This document shows, one piece after another, positions 35,255-46,814 of a stretch of DNA of 64,000 bases (position 1 is its first letter; each line of letters starts with the position of its first letter). The notes beneath the pieces are model-generated. The model was not told the DNA's origin. It did no database searches and saw only the letters and a list, made by a program, of their open reading frames with translations. The stretch covers positions 63,112,001 through 63,176,000 of the forward strand of contig CATIUR010000006.1 in assembly GCA_949592205.1 (NCBI GenBank). Direction: 5' to 3'. This DNA is from Helichrysum umbraculigerum. Lineage: Eukaryota; Streptophyta; Magnoliopsida; Asterales; Asteraceae. The translations under genes were made by a program, and so were the position numbers.

Positions 35255-38200
35255 TTAATTTGAGTTATTCGTGTTGATCGCTTGTTCAAACAGGTGAGGG
35301 TACTTCTTTCTTATCTCATCCTCACGTTCCCAAGTAAACTCTGGACCATGCTTCGAGTTCCATCGAACTTTGACGAGTTTGATTCGTTTGTTGCGCAGTT
35401 TTTGTGTTTTTGTGTCGGTTACTTCGATTGGTTCCTCCACAAAGTTAAGCTTTGAGTTAATGAAGACTTCGTCAGGAGGTATAATTAATGTTTCGTCGTA
35501 AAGACACTTCTTCAAATTACACACATGAAAAGTGTCATGAATACTACTAAGCTCTTGTGGCAACTTTAGTTTGTAGGCAACAGGACCAATCCTCGCAAGG
35601 ATCTCAAAAGGTCCAACAAATCGCGGGTTCAGTTTTCCTCGCTTGCCAAATCGTGTTATCCCTTTCCAAGGCGATACTTTGAGTAGGACTTTGTCACCTA
35701 CTTGAAACTCAAGAGGTTTACGGCGGTTATTGGCGTAACTCTTTTGTCTATCTCTCGCCGCTTTCAATCGGTTAAGCACTTGAGATATCTTGTCCGTGGT
35801 TTCTTGGACAAGTTCGGGTCCGGATAGTTGTCTATCACCCAACTCTGCCCAACAGAGTGGTGATCGGCATTTGCGCCCATACAATGCTTCGAATGGCGCC
35901 ATCTGTATGCTGGTGTGATAACCGTTGTTGTAAGAGAATTCTGCTAGTGGGAGATGAGCATCCCAATTTCCTCCAAAGTCAATCACACATGCTCGTAACA
36001 AGTCTTCGAGCGTTTGAATCATTCGTTCACTCTGGCCATCGGTTTGAGGATGATAGGCCGTACTCATGTCGAGTCGAGTACCTAGGGCCTGTTGTAGCGT
36101 TTGCCAGAAACGAGATGTGAATCGGCTATCTCTATCAGATATAATCGACAGCGGCACCCCGTGCCGAGAAACAACCTCTTTGATATAGATCTTTGCCAGT
36201 TTCTCTAGTTTGTCAGTCTCTTTGATAGCAATGAAGTGGGCTGATTTCGTCAATCTATCGACAATCACCCATATTGAATCGACTCCAGTTAATGTCTTTG
36301 GTAGCTTTGTGATGAAGTCCATCGTTATGTGTTCCCATTTCCATTGTGGCATCACTGGTTGTTGCAAAAGTCCTGAAGGTTTTTGATACTCAACCTTGAC
36401 CTTTGAACAAGTTAGACACTTGCTGACATAAGTAGCGATGTCTCTCTTCATATTAGGCCACCAATAGAAACCTTTCACGTCTTGGTACATTTTATCTGCG
36501 CCAGGATGAATCGAGTAGTTGGACTTGTGAGCTTCGTCCAATATCAGCTTACGTAGCTCATCGTCACTCGGTACCCAAATTCGGTTCATGAAGTATAAAA
36601 CTCCATTCTCTTTTGTTTCAAGCTGTTTCTCCATTCCCTTCAGGGATTCATCTTTCATGCGTTCGGCGGTAAAAGCTGATTGTTGTGCGTCGTGAATTTG
36701 AGTAATGAGATTCGAGTGGATTATCAATACCAAAGCTCGAACTCTGCGAGGTTTAACGTTCTCTTTACGACTCAGGGCATCTGCTACTACATTAGCCTTG
36801 CCCGGATGGTACTTAATCTCACAGTCGTAATCATTCAGCAATTAGAACCAACGTCTCTGTCTCATGTTGAGCTCTTTCTGGTCGAATATGTGTTGTAGAC
36901 TCTTGTGGTCAGTGAAAATCGTACACTTTGTACCATATAGGTAGTGTCTCCAAATCTTTAATGCAAAAACGACTGCTCCTAACTCTAAGTCATGAGTTGT
37001 ATAGTTCTTCTCGTGAATCTTCAATTGACGAGATGCATAAGCGATAACTTTGTTGTTTTGCATGAGAACACAACCTAATCCTTGATGTGAGGCGTCACAA
37101 TAAACAATGAAGTTCTCTGTTCCCTCAGGTAAAGATAGAATCGGTGCGGTGCTCAACTTTTGTTTCAACAGTTGGAAGGCGTTCTCTTGTTTCTCTCCCC
37201 ATTCGAATTTCTTATCCTTCTGAGTTAAGGTGGTGAGTGACTGGGCTATCTTTGAAAAGTTCTCTATAAATCGTCGATAATAGCCAGCCAAACCAAGAAA
37301 TTGTCGAATTTCTATGGGAGTTTCCGGTGCTTTCCAGTTCTTAATCGCCTCTATTTTGGATGGGTCCACATGAATTCCCTTATCATTTATTACGTGACCT
37401 AGGAAGTGAACCTCTCTAATCCAAAATTCGCATTTGGAGAACTTAGCATACAGTTTCTCGTTCTCAAGTAGTTGGAGGATAAGTTTCAAATGTTGTTCGT
37501 GATCCTCTTTCGTCTTTGAGTAAATCAAAATATCGTCAATGAACACAATGACAAACTTATCTAAGTAAGGTTTGCACACTCGGTTCATGAGATCCATGAA
37601 TACTGCCGGCGCGTTAGTCAATCCAAATGGCATGACTAGGAACTCATAATGACCATAACGAGTCCTAAACGCAGTCTTCGGCACATCCTCTTCTCGAACC
37701 TTCAGTTGATGGTAACCAGAACGAAGATCGATCTTAGAGTAGTAACTCGATCCTTGAAGTTGATCGAACAGATCGTCAATGCGTGGTAACGGATATCGGT
37801 TCTTAATAGTTACTTTATTCAACTCTCTGTAGTCAATGCACATGCGCATGGATCCATCCTTCTTCTTGACAAACAAAACCGGAGCTCCCCAAGGTGAAAA
37901 GCTCGGTCGGATGAATCCTAAGTCTAAGAGCTCTTGCAACTGTGTAGACAGTTCTTGGATTTCTGATGGAGCTAGACGATAAGGTGAGCGAGCGATTGGT
38001 GCGGCTCCAGGCACCAGATCGATGCGAAACTCGACTTGTCGCGGAGGTGGTAATCCTGGAAGATCATCAGGAAACACTCCCGGATAGTCACGCACTACAG
38101 GTATGTCGTCTAAGCGTTTCTCTACGGGTTTCTTTTCCACAACATGCGCCAAAAATGCTGGATATCCCTTTCGGAGATATCTACAAGCTTTCAAACAACT

Positions 38201-39217
38201 GATAGTTTTGATGGCACTCGCCCTCTTGTCTCCTTGTATTACTAAAGTTTCTCCAGTCAACAATGGTAACCGTACCATTTTGTCATAACAAACAATCTCT
38301 GCATGGTTCTTCGACAACCAGTCCATACCGACTACGATGTCAAAGCTTCCCAACTCAACCGGTAGTAAGTCTATTTTGAAAAGATGACCCTCCAATGCTA
38401 GAGTACATCCTGGTACTATTTCTTCTGATTCAATCATCCTACCATCGGCTAGTTCTAAGGTGTACTTGTTGTCTAGTTTACAAGATCTTACGTCTAATAG
38501 TGGTCTAAAGTCCTTAGATATAAAACTCAAATCGGCGCCAGAATCAAATAATACGGAGGCATAATGATCGTTAACTAGAAACGTACCAGTGACAGTGTTG
38601 GGGTCCTGACGTGCCTCTTGCGCTCCAACGACAAATGCACGGCCCCTAGCTGGCTGGATGTTGGCGTTTCCACGATTGTTGTTGTTGTTCGGGTTTGCAT
38701 TGCGGTTTTGATTGTTTTGATTACCGCGGTTCAGTTTAGGGCACTTGTTTCGGAAATGGCCTTGCTCGCCACATTCGAAACATCCATTAGCGGGTCGATC
38801 CCTAATTGCTTGAGTGGTAGGGTTCGCTCTACAGTATTGGGCCAGATGCCCCCAGCGTTTGCAATTCCCACAGAAAGTACAGTCACCATCATGGTGACGT
38901 TCACACTTGCCACACTTGGGCTTACTCCCCATGTAAGTCTTTTGTTCAGCAGTAGTGGCAATGTAGGCTTTCGTGGTACTAGCCTGCTTCTTATTCTTGT
39001 GACCTTGACGGTCATTCCACTTGCGTTTTCCTTTCCCAGCATCAGCATTGCTGGATTCAACCTTTCCAGTAGCAGCTTTCTTAGTGAGGTTTCCCATTCT
39101 GACAGCCTCATCAGTCAAACGCTGTGCTAGTTCCACAACACTCTTAAAAGTAGCAGGATTTGATGATGTTACCAAACTTCGAATTTGTGGCACTAAACTT
39201 CGAATTTGTGGCACCAA
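35255..39217 (-). pseudogene. Ty3/gypsy nucleocapsid-pol region, copy 2 (same in-frame stop)
   Basis: Domain for domain the same as copy 1: zinc knuckles, protease, reverse transcriptase and RNase H in 39217-36842, TAA at 36844-36842, then the integrase and chromodomain-like tail in 36841-35255. Only a handful of amino-acid differences were noticed (for example V/A near the start of the first frame and D/N before NRRKPLEFQVGDK). The shared stop means that the tandem arose after that mutation, or from an already defective parent. Confidence 0.95.
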
Positions 39218-39330
39218 ACTTCGAATTCAGTGTGCTTGTACTCAGGAGTGACCATGTGAGGTACAAGGCGAGCCAGTTCTTGAAATCTGGTGGTATATCC
39301 GGTGATATCAGCACCAACCATAGCAATATT

Positions 39331-39837
39331 TCAGAGCTCAATCTCAATCTTCTGCAGCTCACTGCGGGGACAAAACTCTTCCATGACCATATCTTTCAAA
39401 GTTTCCCAAGTCAGTGCATGAGCGGCTGGACGTCCAAGTGCTTGTCTTTGACTGTTCCACCAGGTCAAAGCCTTATCACAAAACGTGCATGTAGCATACA
39501 TTACCATGTCTTCACGGGCACACTTGCTAATTTCTAGCACAGACTCCATTTTCTCTATCCAATGGATGATTCCAATGGCACCTTCAGTACCACGGAAATG
39601 GCTAGGTTTGCAAGCTAGGAATGTTTTGTATGAACATCCCTTTTGAGTGCTCTCTGGGTTACTGCCAGATACAATCGGGTCAGTATCTCTACTACCACTA
39701 CGGTTTCGGTCAGTGTCATACTGAGCAAGGGCTTCAGAAATCCTTCGGTTAACCATTTGTTCAGTAGTCTCCTCAACAGTAGGAGGTGGTGTGGGGTTTC
39801 GTTGGCTGTTCCTGGTATTTCTACGTTTAGGCGGCAT
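39331..39837 (-). pseudogene. Ty3/gypsy gag (capsid part), copy 2, with an additional stop
   Basis: Starts MPPKRRNTRNSQRN like copy 1 but ends after 168 residues at a TGA (39333-39331) where copy 1 has TGG. The 20-bp triplication that breaks the frame in copy 1 is also present here (about 39172-39231). So one defect is shared and one is private to this copy. Confidence 0.9.
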
Positions 39838-40176
39838 GATTCAGTCCTAATCACACACAAGAAACACTCGTAAGATACCAAATCAAGTCATCACTCAAAA
39901 AGTATGTGATAAATATAAATATAGTATGAAGTCAATCACCAATTGATATCATTCATAATGTACACAGTGATGTAAACCAAACATAAGTTATATATCATAA
40001 TCATGGGTTAATTGTTGTTACATAAGTTTTGTACAAAGATGGGATTTACTACAAAATATACCCATCGGATCAAACATGATCTACAAAATGTGACGGATTT
40101 TAACCTATACATCCATCTAGTCAAAAGTCAACCCAAATACATCATAACTATAGTCCTAATACATCATACATACGGT

Positions 40177-40983
40177 CTAAAAGAAATACGGTAGACTCCA
40201 TCCCACAAACATCCTAACAGCTGCCATCAACACACAGAATCCAACTGCGGTACCTACAGTCTCCAAACGACTCTCTAGTCGGATCAGACGTGCTCTAGTA
40301 GCATCGGCAGACTCCTTGTCTACCTCGATATGCAACTCAGAAGTCGCAAGGCGTCCATATATCGCCAGCACATCATCGTCAAGACGAGAGGCATCACTGC
40401 GCATCACTCGGATGGCAGACTGCGTACCAAAATGAAATCCCAGCAAGGTACGAATAACGGCGACCACAGTAGGGACCGTGAGCTCCAGAGGCTCCTCTGT
40501 CAAATGTAGAGATGTCGGTGTGTGAGATGACTCCCCAGTCTCATACGTGGAAGGAATCCTCTCTATGGTCCTCCAGTGGCGTAGTATGCGTGGCATCCAG
40601 TCCAGATGCGGAACTCTAGCTCTCGGTGTCTGCTGATCACAGCGGATCTCTCGCTCCTCATTCATCGGCTCCTTGCCGCGAGATAATGAGGGTCCTACGG
40701 GAAAATCTCTGACACACGACAGCGGTGTCCTCCTAGGTGTAGGTCGATAAGAAGGCTCTCCAATAAGGTGGCGTCTAGACAGGGAAATAGATCCTAACAT
40801 ACGGGTAGCAGGATCAGTGGATGGCAATGGTGGAGTGGCTATCGAACCATCTGAAGTATCTCTAGGGAGTGTAGGCGGGTAATACTCCTCAGACACGACC
40901 GTAGCTATCCCGTCGTATGACCCCTCCATGGGCTCCTCCTCAGTATCAGTATCAGTGAGGTAAATAGGTGCGTGTCTCGACAT
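40177..40983 (-). CDS. extra 268-residue ORF between PBS and gag, copy 2
   Basis: An intact sense-strand ORF starts MSRHAPIYLTDTDTEEEP about 150 nt inside the 5' LTR and ends about 340 nt before the gag start. The N-terminal half is acidic then rich in Pro/Ser/Arg (low complexity). The C-terminal third has LDDDVLAIYGRLATSELHIE and ATRARLIRLESRLETVG, which look like a coiled coil, then a hydrophobic segment (TAVGFCVLMAAVRMFVGW) close to the C-terminus, like a tail anchor. No known domain was recognised. The LTR-retrotransposon lineage Ogre/Tat is known to carry an unrelated-function ORF before gag; this element has chromovirus-type pol and a Met-tRNA primer site, so it is not obviously Ogre. 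Function unknown. Conservation outside this tandem cannot be judged here. Confidence 0.65.
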   Translation of the reverse strand: MSRHAPIYLTDTDTEEEPMEGSYDGIATVVSEEYYPPTLPRDTSDGSIATPPLPSTDPATRMLGSISLSRRHLIGEPSYRPTPRRTPLSCVRDFPVGPSLSRGKEPMNEEREIRCDQQTPRARVPHLDWMPRILRHWRTIERIPSTYETGESSHTPTSLHLTEEPLELTVPTVVAVIRTLLGFHFGTQSAIRVMRSDASRLDDDVLAIYGRLATSELHIEVDKESADATRARLIRLESRLETVGTAVGFCVLMAAVRMFVGWSLPYFF

Positions 40984-41135
40984 GCCTAGTCAAAGAATCG
41001 TGTGTGACGTGTCAGACATATGCAATAGTATGAATGCAGAAATGTGTTAGCCAAGGCTATAGTCTAGGTCTCTAAGGTTTTCAGTCACTTAAAGACTTCA
41101 AGTTCTCTATAACCAATGGCTTTGATACCAAGTTC

Positions 41136-44100
41136 TGTCACACCCCCAAAATCGATAATCGCGTTTATTTAGTGTTTAGCGGAAGCTTTTAGTTAATTAG
41201 CGGAAGCATTTTCATAATGTTGTAACAGCGGGGGCGCTGACAGATTCAATAGTGCATTCACTGTATCAGAGCATTTGATCACACAGAACATATATATATT
41301 TAAGATGCCATGAGTTCAAAGTTATTACAAAAGATACGACTTGTAAAGTCGTACATAAGTAGGGTTGTCAAAGACAACATAAGTGTTTGAAAATACAAGT
41401 TTATAAAAGAGGGATTTCATAAGTATAACCAATGGAATTGATAATACAAAGGAAATCCAAGTGTCCCAAAAGTGGCATCATAAATAGTTGGGTAGCCTAC
41501 GTCCTTTATGCATGCAGATGTACCTGAGTCCTAATTCCCTGAAAAACATAGTAAACCGTCAACATTGAATGTTGAGTGAATTCACAGGTTTAAGTTTTGT
41601 ATAAATAATTCATGTACGCAAACATAATATTTATATGTAAAGTAGGAAACACAAGTATTCTAATTAAAGAAAACATTTCCTAAATATGTAAGAATGCCAT
41701 TCTTACGACTAGTAGTAATAGTGTAGGAAACACAAGTTTAATCATAAACATTCCCCAATACAATAGTTGTAGGATATACAGGTTTATCAACTAAGTAAAC
41801 ATATCCAATTAAGTTGTTACAGGGAATCAAGTTTATAAATCAAATAAACATTTCCCAACAGATAGTTAACAGGAATCCAAGTTTAACAATAAGGTAAACG
41901 TTCCAAAATAGTTATTGCAGGAAACACAGGTTTAACATTTAAGTAAACATTTCCTATAAATAGTTGTTTTGTGGGAAACCAAGTTCAACCATTTAAGGTA
42001 AACGTTTCCTAAAAATAGTCTCTCAAAGGAACACCTGTCCTATCAGTCATCACAGGGAATACCCTTCCCAAATCAAGTTGTTGTTTAGTTGTTTAGTTGT
42101 GTGGGAAATTTAGACTATAATCCCTCCAAGGTGAGCTAAACCTTTAGAGTTAAAGTAACGACACCTAGTACTATAACCAAACCACGACTAGTTGTTTTGT
42201 TGTTGCCTCAGTAACACGGTAAGTATACACTCCTCGTTACGACTGCCGTCGTGTGGTTGGAATGACCAACGAGTTATATCCTGGGAGGGTTGTCAAATCG
42301 ATAGTACTATCTGTATACTCAGTGGCTAGAGTCACCTAGCTAATGGTTATAGGTTGCAAGCACTGGGACTTATGTGCACTACAACTACCTCGCGTAAACC
42401 TAGGATCGTACCAAGATCTGTTGTCTTATTCCCAAAATGTTATGAAAACGTTTCATATAATTAGTTCAAGTTCAATCAATATGAAAACATTTTATAGAAA
42501 CAGTTCAAGTTTGATAGCATGAAAGAAATCATGTTAATCAGTTTCACATAATAGCATGCAACACAATACATAAAGCATATAGCATGTTATATCACATTGT
42601 TCTATGTTTTCCACCCCTGGTTTTAAAAGCATTTAAAACAATAAAAGATAGGGGCTGTGAACTCACGTGTAGCAAGTCTTCAGCAAAAACAATAGCTAGC
42701 CAAATAATCCAAACGCGTCTCTCAAATACCTAGACGCAAAGAATAATACTTGTATAAGTATATGGACTATTTGTTTAATTGAAATGTTTATAACATTTTA
42801 AATTGTTGGTAACGTTTGCGTTCATATAATTGCTAAGTTCAAGTATATATTTACATATACTAATTAGTTGAATATATATATTCTATTATATATATTAATT
42901 GTCATCATTGTTTATATCCATATATACATATACGATAAATGTCGTTGTTGTTGATTATGTTTTCAAAACATAATTATATTAGTTATCCAAATAACTTTGT
43001 TATATCGTATATATAAGTCGTTTGTTAATTGTCGCGAATAAATCTTAGTTGTCGTTTATGTTTTCAAATACGCAACCTCATTTGTTATATAAAATATAAC
43101 TCGTTTTTGTTTATCATATATTGTTTGTACTAGATAAATTAAATCGTTCCATTTATACGTTTCGTTATATATATATGGTCCATTAATTTGTATATATATA
43201 TATATTTTGTAATTGTCCCAAACTTGTCGTATCCAATTGTCCGAGTTCAAAATGTCTCAATAATATGTCCGTCTAAGACTAAGTCCCTTGTCGTATCATT
43301 TTGTACCATTAGTCGTATAACTGATTTATAATTCGCACAAGTTAAACTACAAAAGTCAGTGACCAAAAATTTATCGGGGATCCATGGCGGATCCGCCGGA
43401 TCTAAACCAATGTTTTTGGATCCTACGGATCGAGTTTTAAAGTTAACCGGATCGTGTCAAAATATGGTGGATCCGCCGGATCTTCACAAGGATCCGCCGG
43501 ATCTGTTTACAAAATGGTGGATCCGCCGGATCTTCACAAGGATCCGCCGGATCTGGTTCAATTTGTGGGTTCCGCCGGATCCTAACTCGGATCCGCCGGA
43601 TCTTGTCTCGTTTTAGTGGATCCGCCGGATCTTAACTAAGATCCGCCGGATCTTAATGTATTCACGCCGTTCATATCGTGTTAAGCTTTAAAAATGTACA
43701 AGTAAAAAGAGGGGATCCGCCGGATCTAAAGGGGATCCGCCGGATTCATTATGTTTTTGGCTAAGGATCCGCCGGATCTAGGGAGGATCCGCCGGATCTT
43801 AATGGTTTTCAGGTTCTGGTTCGTCTCTGTTACACATACATATACATGATTTTTGGTTTTAATCCGTTTTTAACATGATCAATCATCTCTATGTGATATA
43901 TTAACACATTATAACATGTTTTTAACAAGTTATAACAATAATCATCAATTAATTTCATAATTTGAAGAAATTATATAAATGAGTAAAAATGGGTAAAATT
44001 CCTCACAATGGGTTTAAGATGGAGATGATGATGATTCTGATGTTGATGATGAAGATGACGAACGATGGTGATGATAAAGATCAAGAAACCATTTTATTGT

Positions 44101-45132
44101 GTTTGATTTGAGTGTTTAAAGTTGAAGGTGATGAGATGAAGAGATGAAGATGATGAAACTTCCTGCTTCTAATCCTTTGCTGCTGCTGTTGTTGAAGATC
44201 ACAGAGAACAAGAAAGAAACCAGTGAATGTATTGTGTGTGTGTGAATTTTGAAGATCAAAATGTAGGTGGGGATGTATTATTGGAGACCAAAATTTCAAA
44301 GGAAGGTAAGGAGGGAGTATGGTGTGCGTACAAATCTGTCGCACAGATATTTTGTTTGTGTATTATTGGTAGTTTTTGGTACATTAATTTCGTGTACGGG
44401 TATAATTTGTGGTACTTCAGGTATAATAAAATTACTCGTTATATTTCTCTATATCTCGAACTTAGAATTTTATAATCATAGAAATGTAATACTTGGTTAA
44501 AAGTATAATTACAATTAGTTACACTAAAATTACTGTATGGTTAAAAACGCGTGTCAGATTTCAGTCAAATTTGGAAATCATATTTTGAAGTAATGTTCTA
44601 TACATTAAAACAGTAACTAGCGAAATAATACTTTTATTATTTGGAACCTCTAGGCGCGTTTTAAAATTGTTTCTGTTCGTATAACGTGTAACAAAAGTCG
44701 TCTAAATGTTTCGTTTTCTTTTCGTTATAATACTTTTATATAATAATTTCAAACTAAAATTTATTCAAAAGTATTTTTGAAGTTCATTTCGGAACTTTAT
44801 TATTCGCGATTAATACGTTTATTATAAAACGTATAATTTATTATATTATCTCAATAATATAATTTACCATTAGTTGTAATTACAAATTTTCGAATTATTA
44901 ATTATTTTGTATCACCAACCTTATTACGTTTAGTTTGTTGCGATCAATATGTTTATTTCGTACGTAATTATATATATATATACACATAATTAAAATCAAA
45001 TACATCACGTATCACATAGTAAGTTTCACAAAACTTAACACATAAATTGTTTTGAATTCACTAGTCAGGGAATTACTCTAGGTAATGCATGAAATTAGGT
45101 TAAGTATGTACCCTAATCGGAGGATTGTCACA
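41136..45132 (-). repeat. LTR 3 (5' LTR of copy 2)
   Basis: 3997 bp with the same ends. Private changes by eye include GAGCATTTGATC near 41270, AGATCTGTTGTC near 42415 and AATTGTTGGTAACG near 42800. ATATT follows directly at 45133. Confidence 0.95.
43376..43800. repeat. GGATCCGCCGGATC array in LTR 3
   Basis: About 13 copies of the motif, with a unit composition different from both other LTRs (the early pair as in LTR 1, the extra late unit as in LTR 2). Confidence 0.95.
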
Positions 45133-45286
45133 ATATTTTTCTAAAAATTCATCTTTATTCCTTTTTTCTTTCATTTATTCACATTAGGATTTACTTTTTG
45201 GAAGAATTCTTTTCTATCCAATTTAATTTTATTCAATGATTCACATTTGTTGATTTCTGATTTTTTTCCCCTGTATGAGATATTGA

Positions 45287-45627
45287 GGGTGTGTTTAGTT
45301 ACAGAAAACTCTTCACTTTTCTTGAAACAATTCTTTAAAAAAACAAGAAAAATAGAAAACGTGTTCAAATTCGAATTAAAAAAAAAACTTTTATAAGAAA
45401 AAGAAAATCGTTGTTTTTCTTTTTATAACTACAAAGTTGAAAACTACTTTTGATGGTTTTCTAAGTTTTCCATCTCTACTATTCATTGAAAAAGGAAAAC
45501 TCCACCCCTTGCAACTAAACACGTTTTCTATATTTTTTATGTTTTTCTAGAGAGGTAAAACACTTCTCATTCTTTAAGAATATGGAAAAAGAAAAATGGA
45601 GAAATTTTTCTGTAACTAAACGCATAG
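45287..45627. mobile_element. MITE with GTTTAGTTACAG termini (hAT-like)
   Basis: The left end GGGTGTGTTTAGTTACAG and the inverse of the right end CTATGCGTTTAGTTACAG pair as TIRs. The interior is A/T-tract-rich with no coding frame. No clear target duplication was seen. Confidence 0.6.
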
Positions 45628-45946
45628 TCACACAAATGATGTATAGTTAAGAAAATATTTAAAGAGGACTGATTTTGTGGAAGATTATCTTTGTTTTCTT
45701 CATCTGTGGATTGATTACTCTTAGTTTCTCTTAGTAAATACGTAGTAATTAGTTAGATCACTATCTATTTTATGATAGTTGGTGATCATATCCATGTTCT
45801 ATTCATGGGGCTGATTTTTTCAAATATTGTCTTTGTTTTCACGTTTTATTTTCCACCAAAAATAAATGCTAACTATTTTTGGTTTTTTTGTATATAAAAC
45901 AAAAGTTGGTCAAATATTTGTGTATGGACCCACTCAAATTAAAATA

Positions 45947-46500
45947 GGAATTTTTACTGACATGGACAGTCAACGTAGACATTTTCGATTGTAGTCATAA
46001 ATTTCGCCTAAAAGCAATTACCTATCCGGCGAACTTTGGTATAATAAGTATGCAAGCAACACGTGTCTAAAATGTTTCGCCTAAATCCAAATTCCATTCG
46101 GCGAAGACGGCGAAGAATATCAAATCTTGGAATTCGCGCGGTTAGAATTTTTAACGTAAATGTACAAATCTTTATGTTCATAGTACAAGTGTTATTCATA
46201 ACATGAAAAGAAATGTACAAGGTTTGATATAGAAAGTACAAGCGATGTATGCCACCCCTCATCCGTTTCACTTAATTGGTTTACTTTTGATTTGCCGGCT
46301 TCGCCTTTTGTGTTTTCAGTTTAGGCGAATTGTATGACTACTCCATGTAAAGCACCCTTTGACTTGTCCATTGAGGTAATTACCTCTAATTGGTTTACTT
46401 TTGATTCGCCGGCTTCGCCTTTTGTGTTTTCACTTTAGGCGAATTGTATGACTACTCCATGTAAAGCACCCTTTGACTTGTCCATTGAGGTAATTACCTC
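45947..46500. mobile_element. Mutator-like non-autonomous element with duplicated right arm
   Basis: A perfect 9-bp duplication, ATTAAAATA, lies at 45938-45946 and 46501-46509. The left arm (ACTGACATGGACAGTCAACG, later GTAGTCATAAATTTCGCC) pairs with the inverse of the right arm (CAATGGACAAGTCAAAGG, later GTAGTCATACAATTCGCC). The right-arm region is tandemly repeated with a period of 114 bp (units at 46273 and 46387), almost identical. No coding frame. Confidence 0.8.
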
Positions 46501-46505
46501 ATTAA

Positions 46506-46805
46506 AATATGCAAGTTGGTTTTGCACCAAATAATATGTAGATGATCACAATTTTATCATTTCACTCTTCAAATTTGGAGCAGATTTTCGTTGCACCGAG
46601 AAAGAAGGTATATGACGTGCCCCTTTTTCGATAATTCTACTTTAAATTTTAGTAATTGCTTTTATTTGCTATCTTTTATTACGATTTTACGGGATACACT
46701 CATAGACAAGCTACTACCGGTAATCTAGTATAATGTAAGTAATTGGGTTAAAGTTACAAATCGATAACGAATTATATTTTTATATCGAATTAGATAATGA
46801 ACCTA
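46506..46805. other. intergenic, nothing recognised
   Basis: AT-rich DNA between two Mutator-like elements; no gene or repeat was identified. Confidence 0.5.
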
Positions 46806-46814
46806 TTTTTATAT

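Larger units (their letters stand above)
21378..45132 (-). mobile_element. tandem Ty3/gypsy array: LTR-internal-LTR-internal-LTR
   Basis: Three near-identical LTRs of about 4 kb (21378-25362, 31277-35220, 41136-45132) separate two near-identical 5.9-kb internal regions (25363-31276, 35221-41135). The whole is flanked by one 5-bp target duplication, ATATT, at 21373-21377 and 45133-45137. No duplication surrounds the middle LTR. All coding runs leftward. Each internal region has a Met-tRNA-type primer binding site, an extra ORF, gag, pol and a polypurine tract. Protease, reverse transcriptase, RNase H and integrase order (integrase last) identifies Ty3/gypsy; the C-terminal chromodomain-like region suggests a chromovirus. 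The best explanation is one insertion followed by unequal recombination between its LTRs. Confidence 0.95.
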
